Shown: positions 17,850 through 26,745 of the stretch, in pieces
Numbering within the stretch: the stretch's first letter is position 1
Layout: each line of letters begins with the position of its first letter
Origin: GCA-002727735 sp036159515
Lineage (GTDB): Bacteria; Bacteroidota; Bacteroidia; Flavobacteriales_D; Parvicellaceae
Assembly: GCA_036159515.1 (NCBI GenBank)
Contig: JAYYEV010000002.1
Location: 1-64,000, forward strand
Reading direction: 5' to 3'
Length of the DNA: 64,000 nt
Program-made: the position numbers and the translations under genes
Notes under the pieces: model-generated
Told to the model about the DNA's origin: nothing
Seen by the model: only the letters and a program-made list of their open reading frames with translations
Database searches by the model: none

Positions 17850-20171
17850 TTGAAATACTTTAATTCAATATTTTTTGTTGTTATAGGCTATGTTTGTAGT
17901 GCACAATTACAGTCTATAAGCGGTGTAGTCACTAATTCTTTTTCTGAACAGCCAATAAGTGAAGTAAAGGTAGTATTGTTATTAAATGAAATAGCAGTTG
18001 ATTCCACACACACTACTACAGTTGGAACGTATCATTTTGATAGCGTTATGATTGGCATTTATGATCTATCCTTTAGTCATCCAAAGTTTGAATCATTCAT
18101 TTTGCCTGATGTTACCTTACTTAGTAGTAGAAAAAAGGAAGTTCATATCCATCTTGAAGAACATTACCATGAGTTAGAAGAATTTGTAGTTAAACCTAAA
18201 AAAGACAGGTCTATGCACAATAATGAAATGGCTACAAATAGCGTAAGAACAATATATGTTCAAGATATGTCAAAACTAGCAGGGAGCTTGGACGACCCAA
18301 TAAGAGTTGCTGGAATGTTGCCGGGAGTCACTAGCGACGCTGCTTTTTCTGAGAATTTCATTTCTATAAGGGGAAATTCACCAAGAGGATTAAAGTATGT
18401 AGTGGAAGGTGTAGAATTAAATAATCCCACACACTTCGCTAGAATTGGTAGCTCTGGAGGTACGTTTACGATATTCAGCACTCAATTACTTGATAAAAGT
18501 GATTTTTACATTGGTGCTTTTCCTGCAGAATACAATAATGCGCTGAGTGGTATCTTAGATGTTAATTTTCGTAGAGGGAATAATGAACAAATAGAAACCA
18601 GTCTTAAAATTGGCACGCTTGGTATAGATTTTACTTCCGAGGGGCCAATTAATAAGGAAAGAGGAAGTAGTTTCTTAATTAATTACAGGTATTCTGTGGT
18701 GGGCTTAGCAAGACTTATTGGATACCCAACCCAGCCCACGTATCAAGATTTATCTTTTGTATTAGACTTTCCAAAAAATAAAGGGAGTTTTAAAGTTTTT
18801 GGAATAGCTGGAACAAGTGATAGAAAAAGAATTGCAGTTGATGATAGTACAACTTGGGAGGGTGATATTGATCGGTATAATTTATCTTTAAGAGGTGACA
18901 TGGCCTCAATAGGTTTCTGCTATAAACATTTAATAAATGAGAAGACTAATTGGAAACTAACTGCATTAGGATCTTCCTACAGACAAGTAGACAATAGGAA
19001 CTTTTTGCAATCAGACTATTCAGAAATAATTAGAAGTAAAAATGAATATACCAGCTCACCTTTTAGTGCGGCATTTAGTGTCAAACACCGATTTTCTAAC
19101 CGATTAAGATTAAAATCGGGAATAAGTACGGAGTGGGCACTCCACGATTGGGAAGTGTTAAAACATAATGTTGATTTAAACCGACTGGACACTGCCGTAT
19201 TTGGATTGGGGTCTTCATTGACAAACAAAGCTTTTTCTCAGTTTCAATTTTTTATCACAGAAAAGATTAAATTAAATGCAGGAATCGCTCTGTTATCCTA
19301 CGATGTAAATAAAGAGTTGTCCATTGAACCCAGAATTGGAATCACAAAAGAAGTAAGAGATGGAATATTTTCAATAGCCCTTGGAAAACACAGTCAGGTA
19401 GAGCACTATGCTACGTATATTTACCAGGATGAAAATGCATTTAATCCTAATAAAAATCTTGATTTTGCTAAAGCTTATCATGCAATAGCGGGTTTTAAAT
19501 CTACCTTATTTAAAAATCATTATTTTAATATTGAAGCCTACTACCAACACCTGTATGATGTGCCTGGAGAAGTAAATGGTACGTACAGCGTATTGAATAT
19601 ATCAGAATTAGAAGAAGTAAGACCGTTATCTAATATTGGAGAAGGTAAAAATTACGGTATTGATTTAAGCTTAGAACGGTATGCAAGCAAAGGATTGTAC
19701 TACATGATTAATGCTAGCCTATATCAATCCCATTATAAAGATGGATATGGAGACTGGAGAAGTACAGAATTTGATCAACGATTTAACATTAAATTCCTTG
19801 CGGGCAAGGAGTATATTATCGGAGAAAAAAAGAAAAAAAGAAATTTTGTTGGATGGAATACAAACCTCGCCTATGTGGGGGGAAGACCTTATACACCAAT
19901 AGACATAGCCTCATCGATGATGATGGAAGAAACCATATTGAATGAACCATTGGCATACTCACTAAGAGAAGATAATTTATTATTTCTAGACGTTACATTA
20001 ACATATAAAATCAATAAAAAAGGTAAAACAGGTATTTGGTCTTTACAAATCAAAAACCTTTTTTCAAATGGTAACGCTATTTATAGAGAATATGACTCGG
20101 TACTAGATAAAGAAGTGACTATACCGAGTTCTAGTTTTTTCCCCAACCTAAGCTATAAAATTGAGTTTTAG
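17850..20171 (+). CDS. TonB-dependent receptor with carboxypeptidase-like N-terminal domain
   Basis: A 773-residue protein with a TTG start: signal peptide (1-18), CarboxypepD_reg-like domain (about 20-105, SISGVVTNSFSEQPISEV), plug (about 125-230: VAGMLPGVTSD, SIRGNSPRGLKYVVEGVEL), then a barrel. It is shorter than the other two receptors here. From the family it is an outer-membrane importer; no ligand can be inferred. There is no SusD partner. It lies 124 bp after the signalling operon with its own promoter-like box, so it is probably a separate transcription unit. Confidence 0.88.
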   Translation: MKYFNSIFFVVIGYVCSAQLQSISGVVTNSFSEQPISEVKVVLLLNEIAVDSTHTTTVGTYHFDSVMIGIYDLSFSHPKFESFILPDVTLLSSRKKEVHIHLEEHYHELEEFVVKPKKDRSMHNNEMATNSVRTIYVQDMSKLAGSLDDPIRVAGMLPGVTSDAAFSENFISIRGNSPRGLKYVVEGVELNNPTHFARIGSSGGTFTIFSTQLLDKSDFYIGAFPAEYNNALSGILDVNFRRGNNEQIETSLKIGTLGIDFTSEGPINKERGSSFLINYRYSVVGLARLIGYPTQPTYQDLSFVLDFPKNKGSFKVFGIAGTSDRKRIAVDDSTTWEGDIDRYNLSLRGDMASIGFCYKHLINEKTNWKLTALGSSYRQVDNRNFLQSDYSEIIRSKNEYTSSPFSAAFSVKHRFSNRLRLKSGISTEWALHDWEVLKHNVDLNRLDTAVFGLGSSLTNKAFSQFQFFITEKIKLNAGIALLSYDVNKELSIEPRIGITKEVRDGIFSIALGKHSQVEHYATYIYQDENAFNPNKNLDFAKAYHAIAGFKSTLFKNHYFNIEAYYQHLYDVPGEVNGTYSVLNISELEEVRPLSNIGEGKNYGIDLSLERYASKGLYYMINASLYQSHYKDGYGDWRSTEFDQRFNIKFLAGKEYIIGEKKKKRNFVGWNTNLAYVGGRPYTPIDIASSMMMEETILNEPLAYSLREDNLLFLDVTLTYKINKKGKTGIWSLQIKNLFSNGNAIYREYDSVLDKEVTIPSSSFFPNLSYKIEF

Positions 20172-20206
20172 TTAAACTTAAGTAACTACTTTCTAATTCA
20201 AATTAG

Positions 20207-20800
20207 TTAGGGGATATACTTTTTTTCTAATGAACCATCATCATATTTGAAAAACAAAATTTCATTGTGAACATCAGTGAAATTCACTTTTTGCCCTTGA
20301 ATATTATACACTTCAATTAGTTTTTTGTTGGTGTTTTGAGTAGTCCCGTCAATAGATGTTGCTTGATTATTTAACATGATAGTACTAAAATTTCCATTTA
20401 AATCATAGATGACATGATATGGATTTATACAATACCAGTCGAGATTATTAGGTATTTCAAAAAAAGTTAGATTAACTAAAAGAATAGTGTCAACAATCAT
20501 ATTTGGACTGTAAGTGTCTATGGGTTGGTTACTATGCCATATACAGTTATTACATGTTGATGAAGTGTCAAAAAAGTTAGGATTGGAATAGATGTCGTAA
20601 GCTCTCCAACGAAAATGGACATTTGTGTTCGTAGAAATTTGCCCTGTATTAAACATGCTGTCTACGTTGCTACTAACTTGAAATCCATTATTTATAGTGG
20701 AATTTATATATAGATTTAAATTATCGCACGGAGCTCCAAGTTGTGCATTAAAAATAGACGGTACTGTTAATAAAAATAGATATAAAATATAATTTTTCAT
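20207..20800 (-). CDS. Small secreted protein with a short T9SS-like C-terminal tail
   Basis: A 197-residue protein with a signal peptide (1-19, NAQLGAPC). The mature part contains CNNCIWH and looks like a small beta-rich domain. The last 40 residues (KKLIEVYNIQGQKV, then FFKYDDGSLEKKYI) match the short C-terminal tail seen on many Bacteroidota secreted proteins (pattern 'iYdDGsvekK'), which resembles a compressed type A sorting domain lacking the YPNP opening. The function of the N-terminal part is unknown. The gene converges with the receptor upstream and is followed on its 5' side by tRNA-Asn. Confidence 0.75.
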   Translation of the reverse strand: MKNYILYLFLLTVPSIFNAQLGAPCDNLNLYINSTINNGFQVSSNVDSMFNTGQISTNTNVHFRWRAYDIYSNPNFFDTSSTCNNCIWHSNQPIDTYSPNMIVDTILLVNLTFFEIPNNLDWYCINPYHVIYDLNGNFSTIMLNNQATSIDGTTQNTNKKLIEVYNIQGQKVNFTDVHNEILFFKYDDGSLEKKYIP

Positions 20801-20899
20801 GATTGATTTTTTGTCAAATTATAGACAATCAATTACAACTCATTTACCATAAGTTAATTGCCCTTTTTTTTTAACATTTCTTATGAAATGTAATTAACA

Positions 20900-20929
20900 A
20901 AAAAAGCCTCCATTATTTGTGGAGGCTTT
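20900..20929 (-). terminator. Rho-independent terminator after tRNA-Asn
   Basis: The inverted repeat AAAGCCTCCA/TGGAGGCTTT with a 7-nt loop ends, on the minus strand, in a T run. It lies immediately 3' of the leftward tRNA-Asn gene. Confidence 0.8.
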
Positions 20930-20932
20930 AAG

Positions 20933-21006
20933 CGCTTCTTCTTGGGCTCGAACCAAGGACCCTCTGATTAACAGTCAGATGCTCTAACCAACTGAGCTAA
21001 AGAAGC
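20933..21006 (-). tRNA. tRNA-Asn (anticodon GTT)
   Basis: A minus-strand cloverleaf of 74 nt. The 7-bp acceptor stem GCTTCTT/AAGAAGC, the D arm AGCTCAGTTGGTTAGAGC, the anticodon loop CTGTTAA with GTT, and the T arm GGTTCGAGCC are all evident. The discriminator base is G, as expected for Asn. CCA is not encoded. Confidence 0.96.
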
Positions 21007-21115
21007 AAATTTTGGTTTGCAATATTACACCAAAGTTTGAATTTATGCAATACTCCTTACTTTTTTTGTTTCATCTTAATTTTTAGGGTAAACTTTTTAA
21101 GTTCCTTGCTAATGT

Positions 21116-21123
21116 TATATTTG
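21116..21123 (+). promoter_or_regulatory. Putative -7 promoter box for the PfkB kinase
   Basis: TATATTTG, a perfect TAnnTTTG match, ends 16 nt before the ATG at 21140, leaving a leader of roughly 10 nt. Confidence 0.5.
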
Positions 21124-21139
21124 CCTGAAATTAGAAAAA

Positions 21140-22054
21140 ATGAATTTAGTTAGTGTGGGAACAGTAGCATTTGATGCAGTGGAAACTCCGTTTGGAAAAA
21201 CAGACAAAATAATAGGGGGTGCGTGTACTTATATTTCGTTATCGGCTTCTTATTTCAATACAAATCCTAGATTAATTTCAGTTGTAGGTGAGGACTTTCC
21301 ACAAGAAACCATAGACCTCTTTCATCAACGTGGTATCAGCACTGAAGGATTGCAAATAAAAAAGGGAGAAAAAACGTTCTTTTGGTCTGGAAAATACCAT
21401 ACTGATATGAACACAAGAGATACATTGGATACTCAACTAAATGTATTGGAAACATTTAATCCAGTAGTCCCCGATTCCTACCAAGACTGTGATATCCTCA
21501 TGCTTGGAAACTTATTACCCGCTGTCCAATACCAAGTGCTAAAACAAATTAAAAACCGCCCTAAGTTAATTGTACTCGATACCATGAATTTTTGGATGGA
21601 AACAGCGCTAGAAGACTTAAAAAAAGTAATAAGTGAAATTGATGTTCTTACGATTAACGATGAAGAAGCTAGGCTTCTAACAGGAGAATATTCATTAAGG
21701 AAAGCTGCAAATCACATATTGAAAATGGGACCTCAATATTTAATAATTAAGAAAGGAGAACACGGAGCTTTATTATTTCACGAGGATAAAGTATTTTCTG
21801 CACCAGCTTTACCATTAGAAGAAGTATTTGATCCAACAGGTGCCGGGGACACTTTTGCTGGAGGTTTTGTTGGCTATTTATCGAAATGTAATGAAATAAA
21901 CTGGGAGAATATGAAGTCAGCCATTATTGTAGGGTCTGCAATGGCTTCATTTACCGTTGAAAAATTCGGCATTGAGAGATTAGTTGAGGTAAAGGAAGAA
22001 GAAATAAAATCTAGAATAGAAGCGTTCAAAGAACTCACTTCATTTCAGGTATAA
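21140..22054 (+). CDS. PfkB-family carbohydrate/nucleoside kinase
   Basis: A 304-residue cytoplasmic kinase of the ribokinase fold. The N-terminal GGACTYIS corresponds to the first PfkB signature region, and DPTGAGDTFAGGF at residues 231-243 is signature 2, with D237 as the catalytic base and the preceding Gly residues forming the anion hole. Residues such as GNLLP and LTINDEEA are as in sugar-kinase-type members. The phosphorylated substrate (ribose-like sugar, fructose-phosphate or nucleoside) cannot be assigned from sequence. It is monocistronic and converges with the TPR gene downstream. Confidence 0.92.
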   Translation: MNLVSVGTVAFDAVETPFGKTDKIIGGACTYISLSASYFNTNPRLISVVGEDFPQETIDLFHQRGISTEGLQIKKGEKTFFWSGKYHTDMNTRDTLDTQLNVLETFNPVVPDSYQDCDILMLGNLLPAVQYQVLKQIKNRPKLIVLDTMNFWMETALEDLKKVISEIDVLTINDEEARLLTGEYSLRKAANHILKMGPQYLIIKKGEHGALLFHEDKVFSAPALPLEEVFDPTGAGDTFAGGFVGYLSKCNEINWENMKSAIIVGSAMASFTVEKFGIERLVEVKEEEIKSRIEAFKELTSFQV

Positions 22055-22059
22055 ACAAT

Positions 22060-22569
22060 TTACTTCATACAGTACTTTTTCAAAAAAATTGGAGCGTTGT
22101 TATAACCGTATTCGCCGGCTTTTTCTAAATCTTTGCACCCGCTTGTTTCTCCCATTTCTATTTTTAAGATCCCTCTCAGTGCATAAGCTTTATCATAGTC
22201 TTTCTTAATTAAAATCGCTTCATCACAGTCTGAAATAGCACCATTATAATCTTTTAACATGGTTTTGGAAGACGCTCTTTGTTTGTAAAACAACTCATTT
22301 TTAGGCTGTAAATTAATACTTGTACTAAAGTCATCAATCGCTCCTTTATAATCTTCGGCATTATGTTTTGCACATCCACGTTGAAAAAAGGCTTCTGCAA
22401 AATTGGGGTTTAACTCAATTGCTTTGGTGTATTTAGCAATAGCATCTTTATAATTTTGATGATTATAATGCTCAAGACCAGTAGTGTAGAAACCGATAGC
22501 ACTGTTTTGTTCTTGCGCATAAAAAGCTGTAATAAAAATGGATAATAATAGAGAACAAAAAGGCTTCAT
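22060..22569 (-). CDS. Exported TPR-repeat protein
   Basis: A 169-residue protein: signal peptide (1-18, FYAQEQ) followed by about four TPR units (YKDAIAKYTKAIELNPNFAE, the next with YKGAIDDFSTSINLQP, then YNGAISDCDEAILIK and the partial DKAYALRGILKIEMGE). It ends in a short Cys-containing tail. TPRs mediate protein-protein contact; the partner is unknown. The gene converges with the PfkB kinase with a 5-bp gap and has no operon partner. Confidence 0.87.
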   Translation of the reverse strand: MKPFCSLLLSIFITAFYAQEQNSAIGFYTTGLEHYNHQNYKDAIAKYTKAIELNPNFAEAFFQRGCAKHNAEDYKGAIDDFSTSINLQPKNELFYKQRASSKTMLKDYNGAISDCDEAILIKKDYDKAYALRGILKIEMGETSGCKDLEKAGEYGYNNAPIFLKKYCMK

Positions 22570-22708
22570 AATTCACTACATCGATTAATAAATGTAAAAA
22601 AAACAAAAATTAAAGTCAATTTTAAATTCATTTTATTTAATAACCATAATTTAAAATAGAATAAATATGTAAGAAATAGTATCATTGCATTTACGCTAAA
22701 ATCAAAAT

Positions 22709-23965
22709 ATGACCTCAGATATTTTATTGATCATAATGATAGGGTTAATTATATTTAACTTTTTATTTTCAACAGTACTTGATTTTTTAAATGACAGAAA
22801 TTGGAATGACTCTATTCCAGAAAGTGTAAAAGATTTTTATTCGGAAGATGCATATGTAAAAGCTAAAAACTATGCAAAAGAAAAAGGTAGAATTGGTCTT
22901 ATCTCAAGTCTTTTAAGTTTTTGTGTAACTATTCTCATGTTGTATCTGTATGGTTTTGGTTGGTTAAGCCATGAAATTTCAGTGCTATTCCCTGAGATGA
23001 TTCATAGCGATTTTATTTTTCAATTTATTCATACAGGACTATTTTTTCTATTGTTATTTGTAGTTAGTGATATTATTTCGCTACCCTTTACATGCTATAA
23101 CACTTTTGTCATAGAGGAAAAATACGGGTTTAATAAAACCACCGTTAACACATTTGTTTTAGATAAAATAAAGGGGTATTTATTAACTATAATTTTAGGA
23201 GGTGGAGTTTTAGCTGGGGTATTATATGTTTTCAATTTATTAAGCGAAGGATTTTGGTTATGGATATGGGCAGGACTTTCTGGGTTCATGTTGTTCATTA
23301 ATATGTTTTATGCTGATTTGATTGTCCCCATATTCAATAAATTATCTCCTTTGGAAGAAGGCTCATTACGCAAGAAGATAGAGGCGTATGCAAGTAAGGT
23401 GGGATATTCTTTAAAAAACATTTATATCATTGATGGTTCAAAAAGATCAACAAAAGCAAATGCTTTTTTTAGTGGATTGGGACCAAGAAAAACAATCGCG
23501 CTTTATGACACGTTAATTGATAAACATGAGGAGGAGGAACTGGTGGCTGTACTAGCTCATGAAGTAGGACACTATAAGAAAAAGCACATTTTAACTTCTA
23601 TGATATTAACCATTTTACAACTTGGGTTGATGTGCTTTTTGTTAGAGATTTGCATAAAAAACCCTTTAGTTACTCAAGCTATGGGGGGGGACGGAGTTAT
23701 TTTTCATTTAGGGATTTTAGCTTTTAGCGTGCTTTTTAGTCCTGTAGGAACGATTATCGGTATGATAATGAATATGTTGAGTAGAAAAAACGAATATGAA
23801 GCTGATGATTATGCCAAGTCTACATATGATGGAAAAGCACTTCAGATGGCTTTAAAAAAATTATCTGTAGATAGTTTATCTAACTTGTATCCTCACCCTT
23901 GGTATGTATTCATGCATTACTCTCACCCGCCTCTACTAAAACGTCTAGAAGCACTCAATAAATAA
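22709..23965 (+). CDS. M48-family metalloprotease (Ste24/CAAX prenyl protease-like)
   Basis: A 418-residue integral membrane protease with hydrophobic segments near residues 4-22, 66-90, 100-125, 150-175, 180-205, 295-320 and 328-352. The zinc site is HEVGH (H284, E285, H288) with the third ligand E362 in NEYEAD, exactly the Ste24 arrangement. The N-terminal region, including CYNTFVIEEKYGFNK, is typical of the peptidase_M48_N domain. In bacteria these proteins are thought to degrade membrane or misfolded proteins. Its 3' end overlaps the convergent gene by 11 bp. Confidence 0.93.
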   Translation: MTSDILLIIMIGLIIFNFLFSTVLDFLNDRNWNDSIPESVKDFYSEDAYVKAKNYAKEKGRIGLISSLLSFCVTILMLYLYGFGWLSHEISVLFPEMIHSDFIFQFIHTGLFFLLLFVVSDIISLPFTCYNTFVIEEKYGFNKTTVNTFVLDKIKGYLLTIILGGGVLAGVLYVFNLLSEGFWLWIWAGLSGFMLFINMFYADLIVPIFNKLSPLEEGSLRKKIEAYASKVGYSLKNIYIIDGSKRSTKANAFFSGLGPRKTIALYDTLIDKHEEEELVAVLAHEVGHYKKKHILTSMILTILQLGLMCFLLEICIKNPLVTQAMGGDGVIFHLGILAFSVLFSPVGTIIGMIMNMLSRKNEYEADDYAKSTYDGKALQMALKKLSVDSLSNLYPHPWYVFMHYSHPPLLKRLEALNK

Positions 23966-24824
23966 CAGTTTCTAGTACAATTTGGTAATGATCTGCCATA
24001 TCCATTTTACTTCCTTTGTAAGATAAGGTTGGCCTTAGGATATATTGCTTAAAGGGTTTATGATGTTGATTTTCATTATAAAAAATAAAATCTATCCATG
24101 ATCTTGTTCCTGTTTCGTTCCACGTATTGTATTCATCATAGGTGTAAGGTCGATCGTCATTAAGAGGAAAGCTCGTTAAGCCAAATTCATTTATCATTTT
24201 ATTATAATCTTCGTGACTATTTGAAGTGTTAAAGTCACCTGCTAAATAAAGCGGTATACTATCATTTAGGTAAGGAGTTAGAATTTTATTTTTTATCATT
24301 TCATATTGTAAATATCTTGACTCTTGACTCCTTGAATCTAAGTGTGTGCCTGCAAGTAATAAGCTTTTATTTCCAATTTCAACCTGAACTAAAACACAAG
24401 ATTTTTGAGCCGCCCTATCTGATTTTTTGGAAGTATTAAAAATTACATTTTTCAAAAATGTTATCGGATATTTAGAAAGAATCATGACACCGCTAGATAA
24501 TTTCCATGTAAAACCTTCATTTAAGGGTAATTGTTGGTATGGATAATTTACAATAAGTCCCTTTGCCATTTCTTTCTGGATAGATTTATCAAATACTTCT
24601 TGTAAAACAATTATATCAAAATCAGCTGCATTTAGGTACTGAATAATTTTAGGAGCCCTAATATTTTGTTTTTTTCTAGTAAGCTTGGTAAAGGGTTGAT
24701 ATATTTTGGGTAGCAATTGTATATTCCACGAAGCAATGGTTAAGCTATCACTGCTGTGTTGACCAGACAATGATGTGGTGATAGCTAGTATGTAAATTAT
24801 GATGGAAATCTTTTTATTGATCAT
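23955..24824 (-). CDS. Exported endonuclease/exonuclease/phosphatase-family protein
   Basis: A 289-residue protein with a signal peptide (about 1-22). The EEP fold motifs appear in order: SWNIQLL (metal Asn), IIVLQEVFD (metal Glu), GTHLDSR, LAGDFNTS (catalytic Asp/Asn), SWIDFIF and the terminal ADHYQIV (Asp-His pair). All catalytic positions seem intact. Secreted members include sphingomyelinase-like phosphodiesterases and extracellular nucleases; which substrate applies here cannot be decided. The gene is convergent with the M48 protease. Confidence 0.9.
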   Translation of the reverse strand: MINKKISIIIYILAITTSLSGQHSSDSLTIASWNIQLLPKIYQPFTKLTRKKQNIRAPKIIQYLNAADFDIIVLQEVFDKSIQKEMAKGLIVNYPYQQLPLNEGFTWKLSSGVMILSKYPITFLKNVIFNTSKKSDRAAQKSCVLVQVEIGNKSLLLAGTHLDSRSQESRYLQYEMIKNKILTPYLNDSIPLYLAGDFNTSNSHEDYNKMINEFGLTSFPLNDDRPYTYDEYNTWNETGTRSWIDFIFYNENQHHKPFKQYILRPTLSYKGSKMDMADHYQIVLETVIY

Positions 24825-25065
24825 CCGTTTCAGTAAGAAATTAAACTATTTATTATGAATAAAATTTAAACTGCAACATTAGCAATTATTTTATTAATGA
24901 CGTGAAGAAAAGAATAAAAGAGGTTCAAACATTTTACAGTTGAGTAGATCATTTTTAAGTAACAATTCTCATATATTTTAATGATTTCCAAGACTTTAAC
25001 AGGTGCAATACCTGCGTTTAGAGAAATGAAGCTTAAGCTATTTTAAAGTCCTTACATGGCACATC

Positions 25066-26649
25066 TTATTCCATAATTATTTTCCCGTATTTAATTTCTC
25101 TTAAATTGGAACTCACTTTGACAATATAAACGGAAGAGGTGTTTTTATTGAACTTAAAATAAAAAGGTTGAATATCTGATTTTAATACTTTTTCTTGATG
25201 TATTACTTTTCCACTTAAATCATAAACATTGATAGTAAGCTCGCTTCCGTTAAACGTGCTCAAATCTATATTACAATACCCATTAGATGATGGGTTAGGG
25301 AAAATAGATAAATTTTTATTTTTTTCAAGTTGTAGGTCACCTACATTTGTCATCCCACTTTGCATTAGAGAATCTAGATCTAAATTTTCATCTCCATTTT
25401 GATACAGTGTATACAGGTAATAAATTACAAACATTTCGTCTGTAGTGTTGAAACCAGCACAAATGGTTTGAGGTGGTGTATTGGGATTATGAGGATTTCC
25501 TAGTGTATTATCATAAGTTGCGGTTCCCACCACTTTAGTAGCTGGTGGAATTTTTAACATTTTAGGAAAGCTGTAGGATCCTTGCCATTCAAAATCCCAA
25601 TCTGGAACATGAATCAATTTAGCGGTGTCATTGTTGGGTAGCACTGCATAGGTACTTATTGATTTTCCTATCAAATGCATATGAGGAAAAACACCATACA
25701 TAGATAAGCTTGGAGCAAATAGCGGTATAGTATATGTGCTTGTTATTGTTTTTTGTTGATTAGGGGGTACACAGAAATTGAAATTTACTAGTATAGGACT
25801 AATTTCTATTTGCCTGAAATTGTTTATTTGATCAGGGTAGAAGTAAAAGTGTACTTTGGTACTGTCCGTAATTCCAAGTGAACCAACAGGGTAATGCATC
25901 GCTAAAATCACATTACTCCCTGCAGGAAAGTCCATGCCAAATGCCAAATTTTGATCACCTGGATAGGCAATGGCTACAGAACCAGGGGCAAATTCTCCCA
26001 CCAATAGACCATCTAAAGGTCCCATGCAATTATTTTCCACTCCTGGCGTTGAGTTACCAGAAGTGTCCAAGTAAACCAATACATGGTGTACAATTTCTGG
26101 TACTCCTGGTTCAACTTCAACAGCTCTTATTTTTTTTCCTGCTATTAGTTGGCTAGGAATAGTAAAACACACATAGTCATCATCCATAAAAGCATTGCTT
26201 GTGTAATGTGGTGCGGATAATGTTAAATCAGGTACGCCTAATTGAGGACCATTAGTGTTATAAGTAGGTGGAGTTGGGGCTAAATTAGGATCTCCTTCAG
26301 GTGCACCGTTATTAACCCAGTCATCAATGAGTGATATTTCTTGATTGGATAGAATTCTTTCATGTCTAAATCGAGTATAATTTGTATCAGGCGGCCAGGG
26401 CGGCATTTCACCATTTAGTACCGAAGATTGAATAGAAAATCGCATATTATAGGCATCTTGGTAGTCAATCAGTGAGAAGGGGCCTACTCCTCCTGTGTGA
26501 TGGCATCCTGTGCAGTTTGCATAAAATATAGGAGCTATATGTTGACTAAAGTTAGTTGAACTAACAGCACTTGATGAACTAGTACTTTTAACGATAAAAG
26601 AACTTAGTACAAATAGCACTACAGAGCTTAACAGCACAATTTTTTTCAT
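25066..26649 (-). CDS. Secreted cytochrome c / copper monooxygenase-like protein with T9SS sorting domain
   Basis: A 527-residue protein from the ATG at 26649 (MKKIVLL); the frame is open to 26697, but the extra 16 residues would spoil the signal peptide. Order: signal peptide (1-22), a single-haem motif CTGCH (C46, C49, H50) in a cytochrome-c-like module, a region resembling the two PHM-type domains of ascorbate-dependent monooxygenases (HHVLVYLD; MHYPVGS; FPHMHLIG), then a type A sorting domain (about 455-527, IFPNPSSNGYCN). It would be exported across the outer membrane and hold haem and possibly copper. The oxidised substrate is unknown. Confidence 0.87.
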   Translation of the reverse strand: MKKIVLLSSVVLFVLSSFIVKSTSSSSAVSSTNFSQHIAPIFYANCTGCHHTGGVGPFSLIDYQDAYNMRFSIQSSVLNGEMPPWPPDTNYTRFRHERILSNQEISLIDDWVNNGAPEGDPNLAPTPPTYNTNGPQLGVPDLTLSAPHYTSNAFMDDDYVCFTIPSQLIAGKKIRAVEVEPGVPEIVHHVLVYLDTSGNSTPGVENNCMGPLDGLLVGEFAPGSVAIAYPGDQNLAFGMDFPAGSNVILAMHYPVGSLGITDSTKVHFYFYPDQINNFRQIEISPILVNFNFCVPPNQQKTITSTYTIPLFAPSLSMYGVFPHMHLIGKSISTYAVLPNNDTAKLIHVPDWDFEWQGSYSFPKMLKIPPATKVVGTATYDNTLGNPHNPNTPPQTICAGFNTTDEMFVIYYLYTLYQNGDENLDLDSLMQSGMTNVGDLQLEKNKNLSIFPNPSSNGYCNIDLSTFNGSELTINVYDLSGKVIHQEKVLKSDIQPFYFKFNKNTSSVYIVKVSSNLREIKYGKIIME

Positions 26650-26745
26650 TCCATAAAAATACATAATTATTTTTATAAGTACTTCAAATACACTCACTTA
26701 AGAGTTGTTCAAAAAATGAATTTATTTTTCTTTTATTTTAATGTT

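Noticed and set aside
24825..25065. A possible small RNA or hairpin around AGGTGCAATACCT
   Set aside because: The stem is only 4 bp and is not followed by a T run. No promoter or conserved structure could be recognised.
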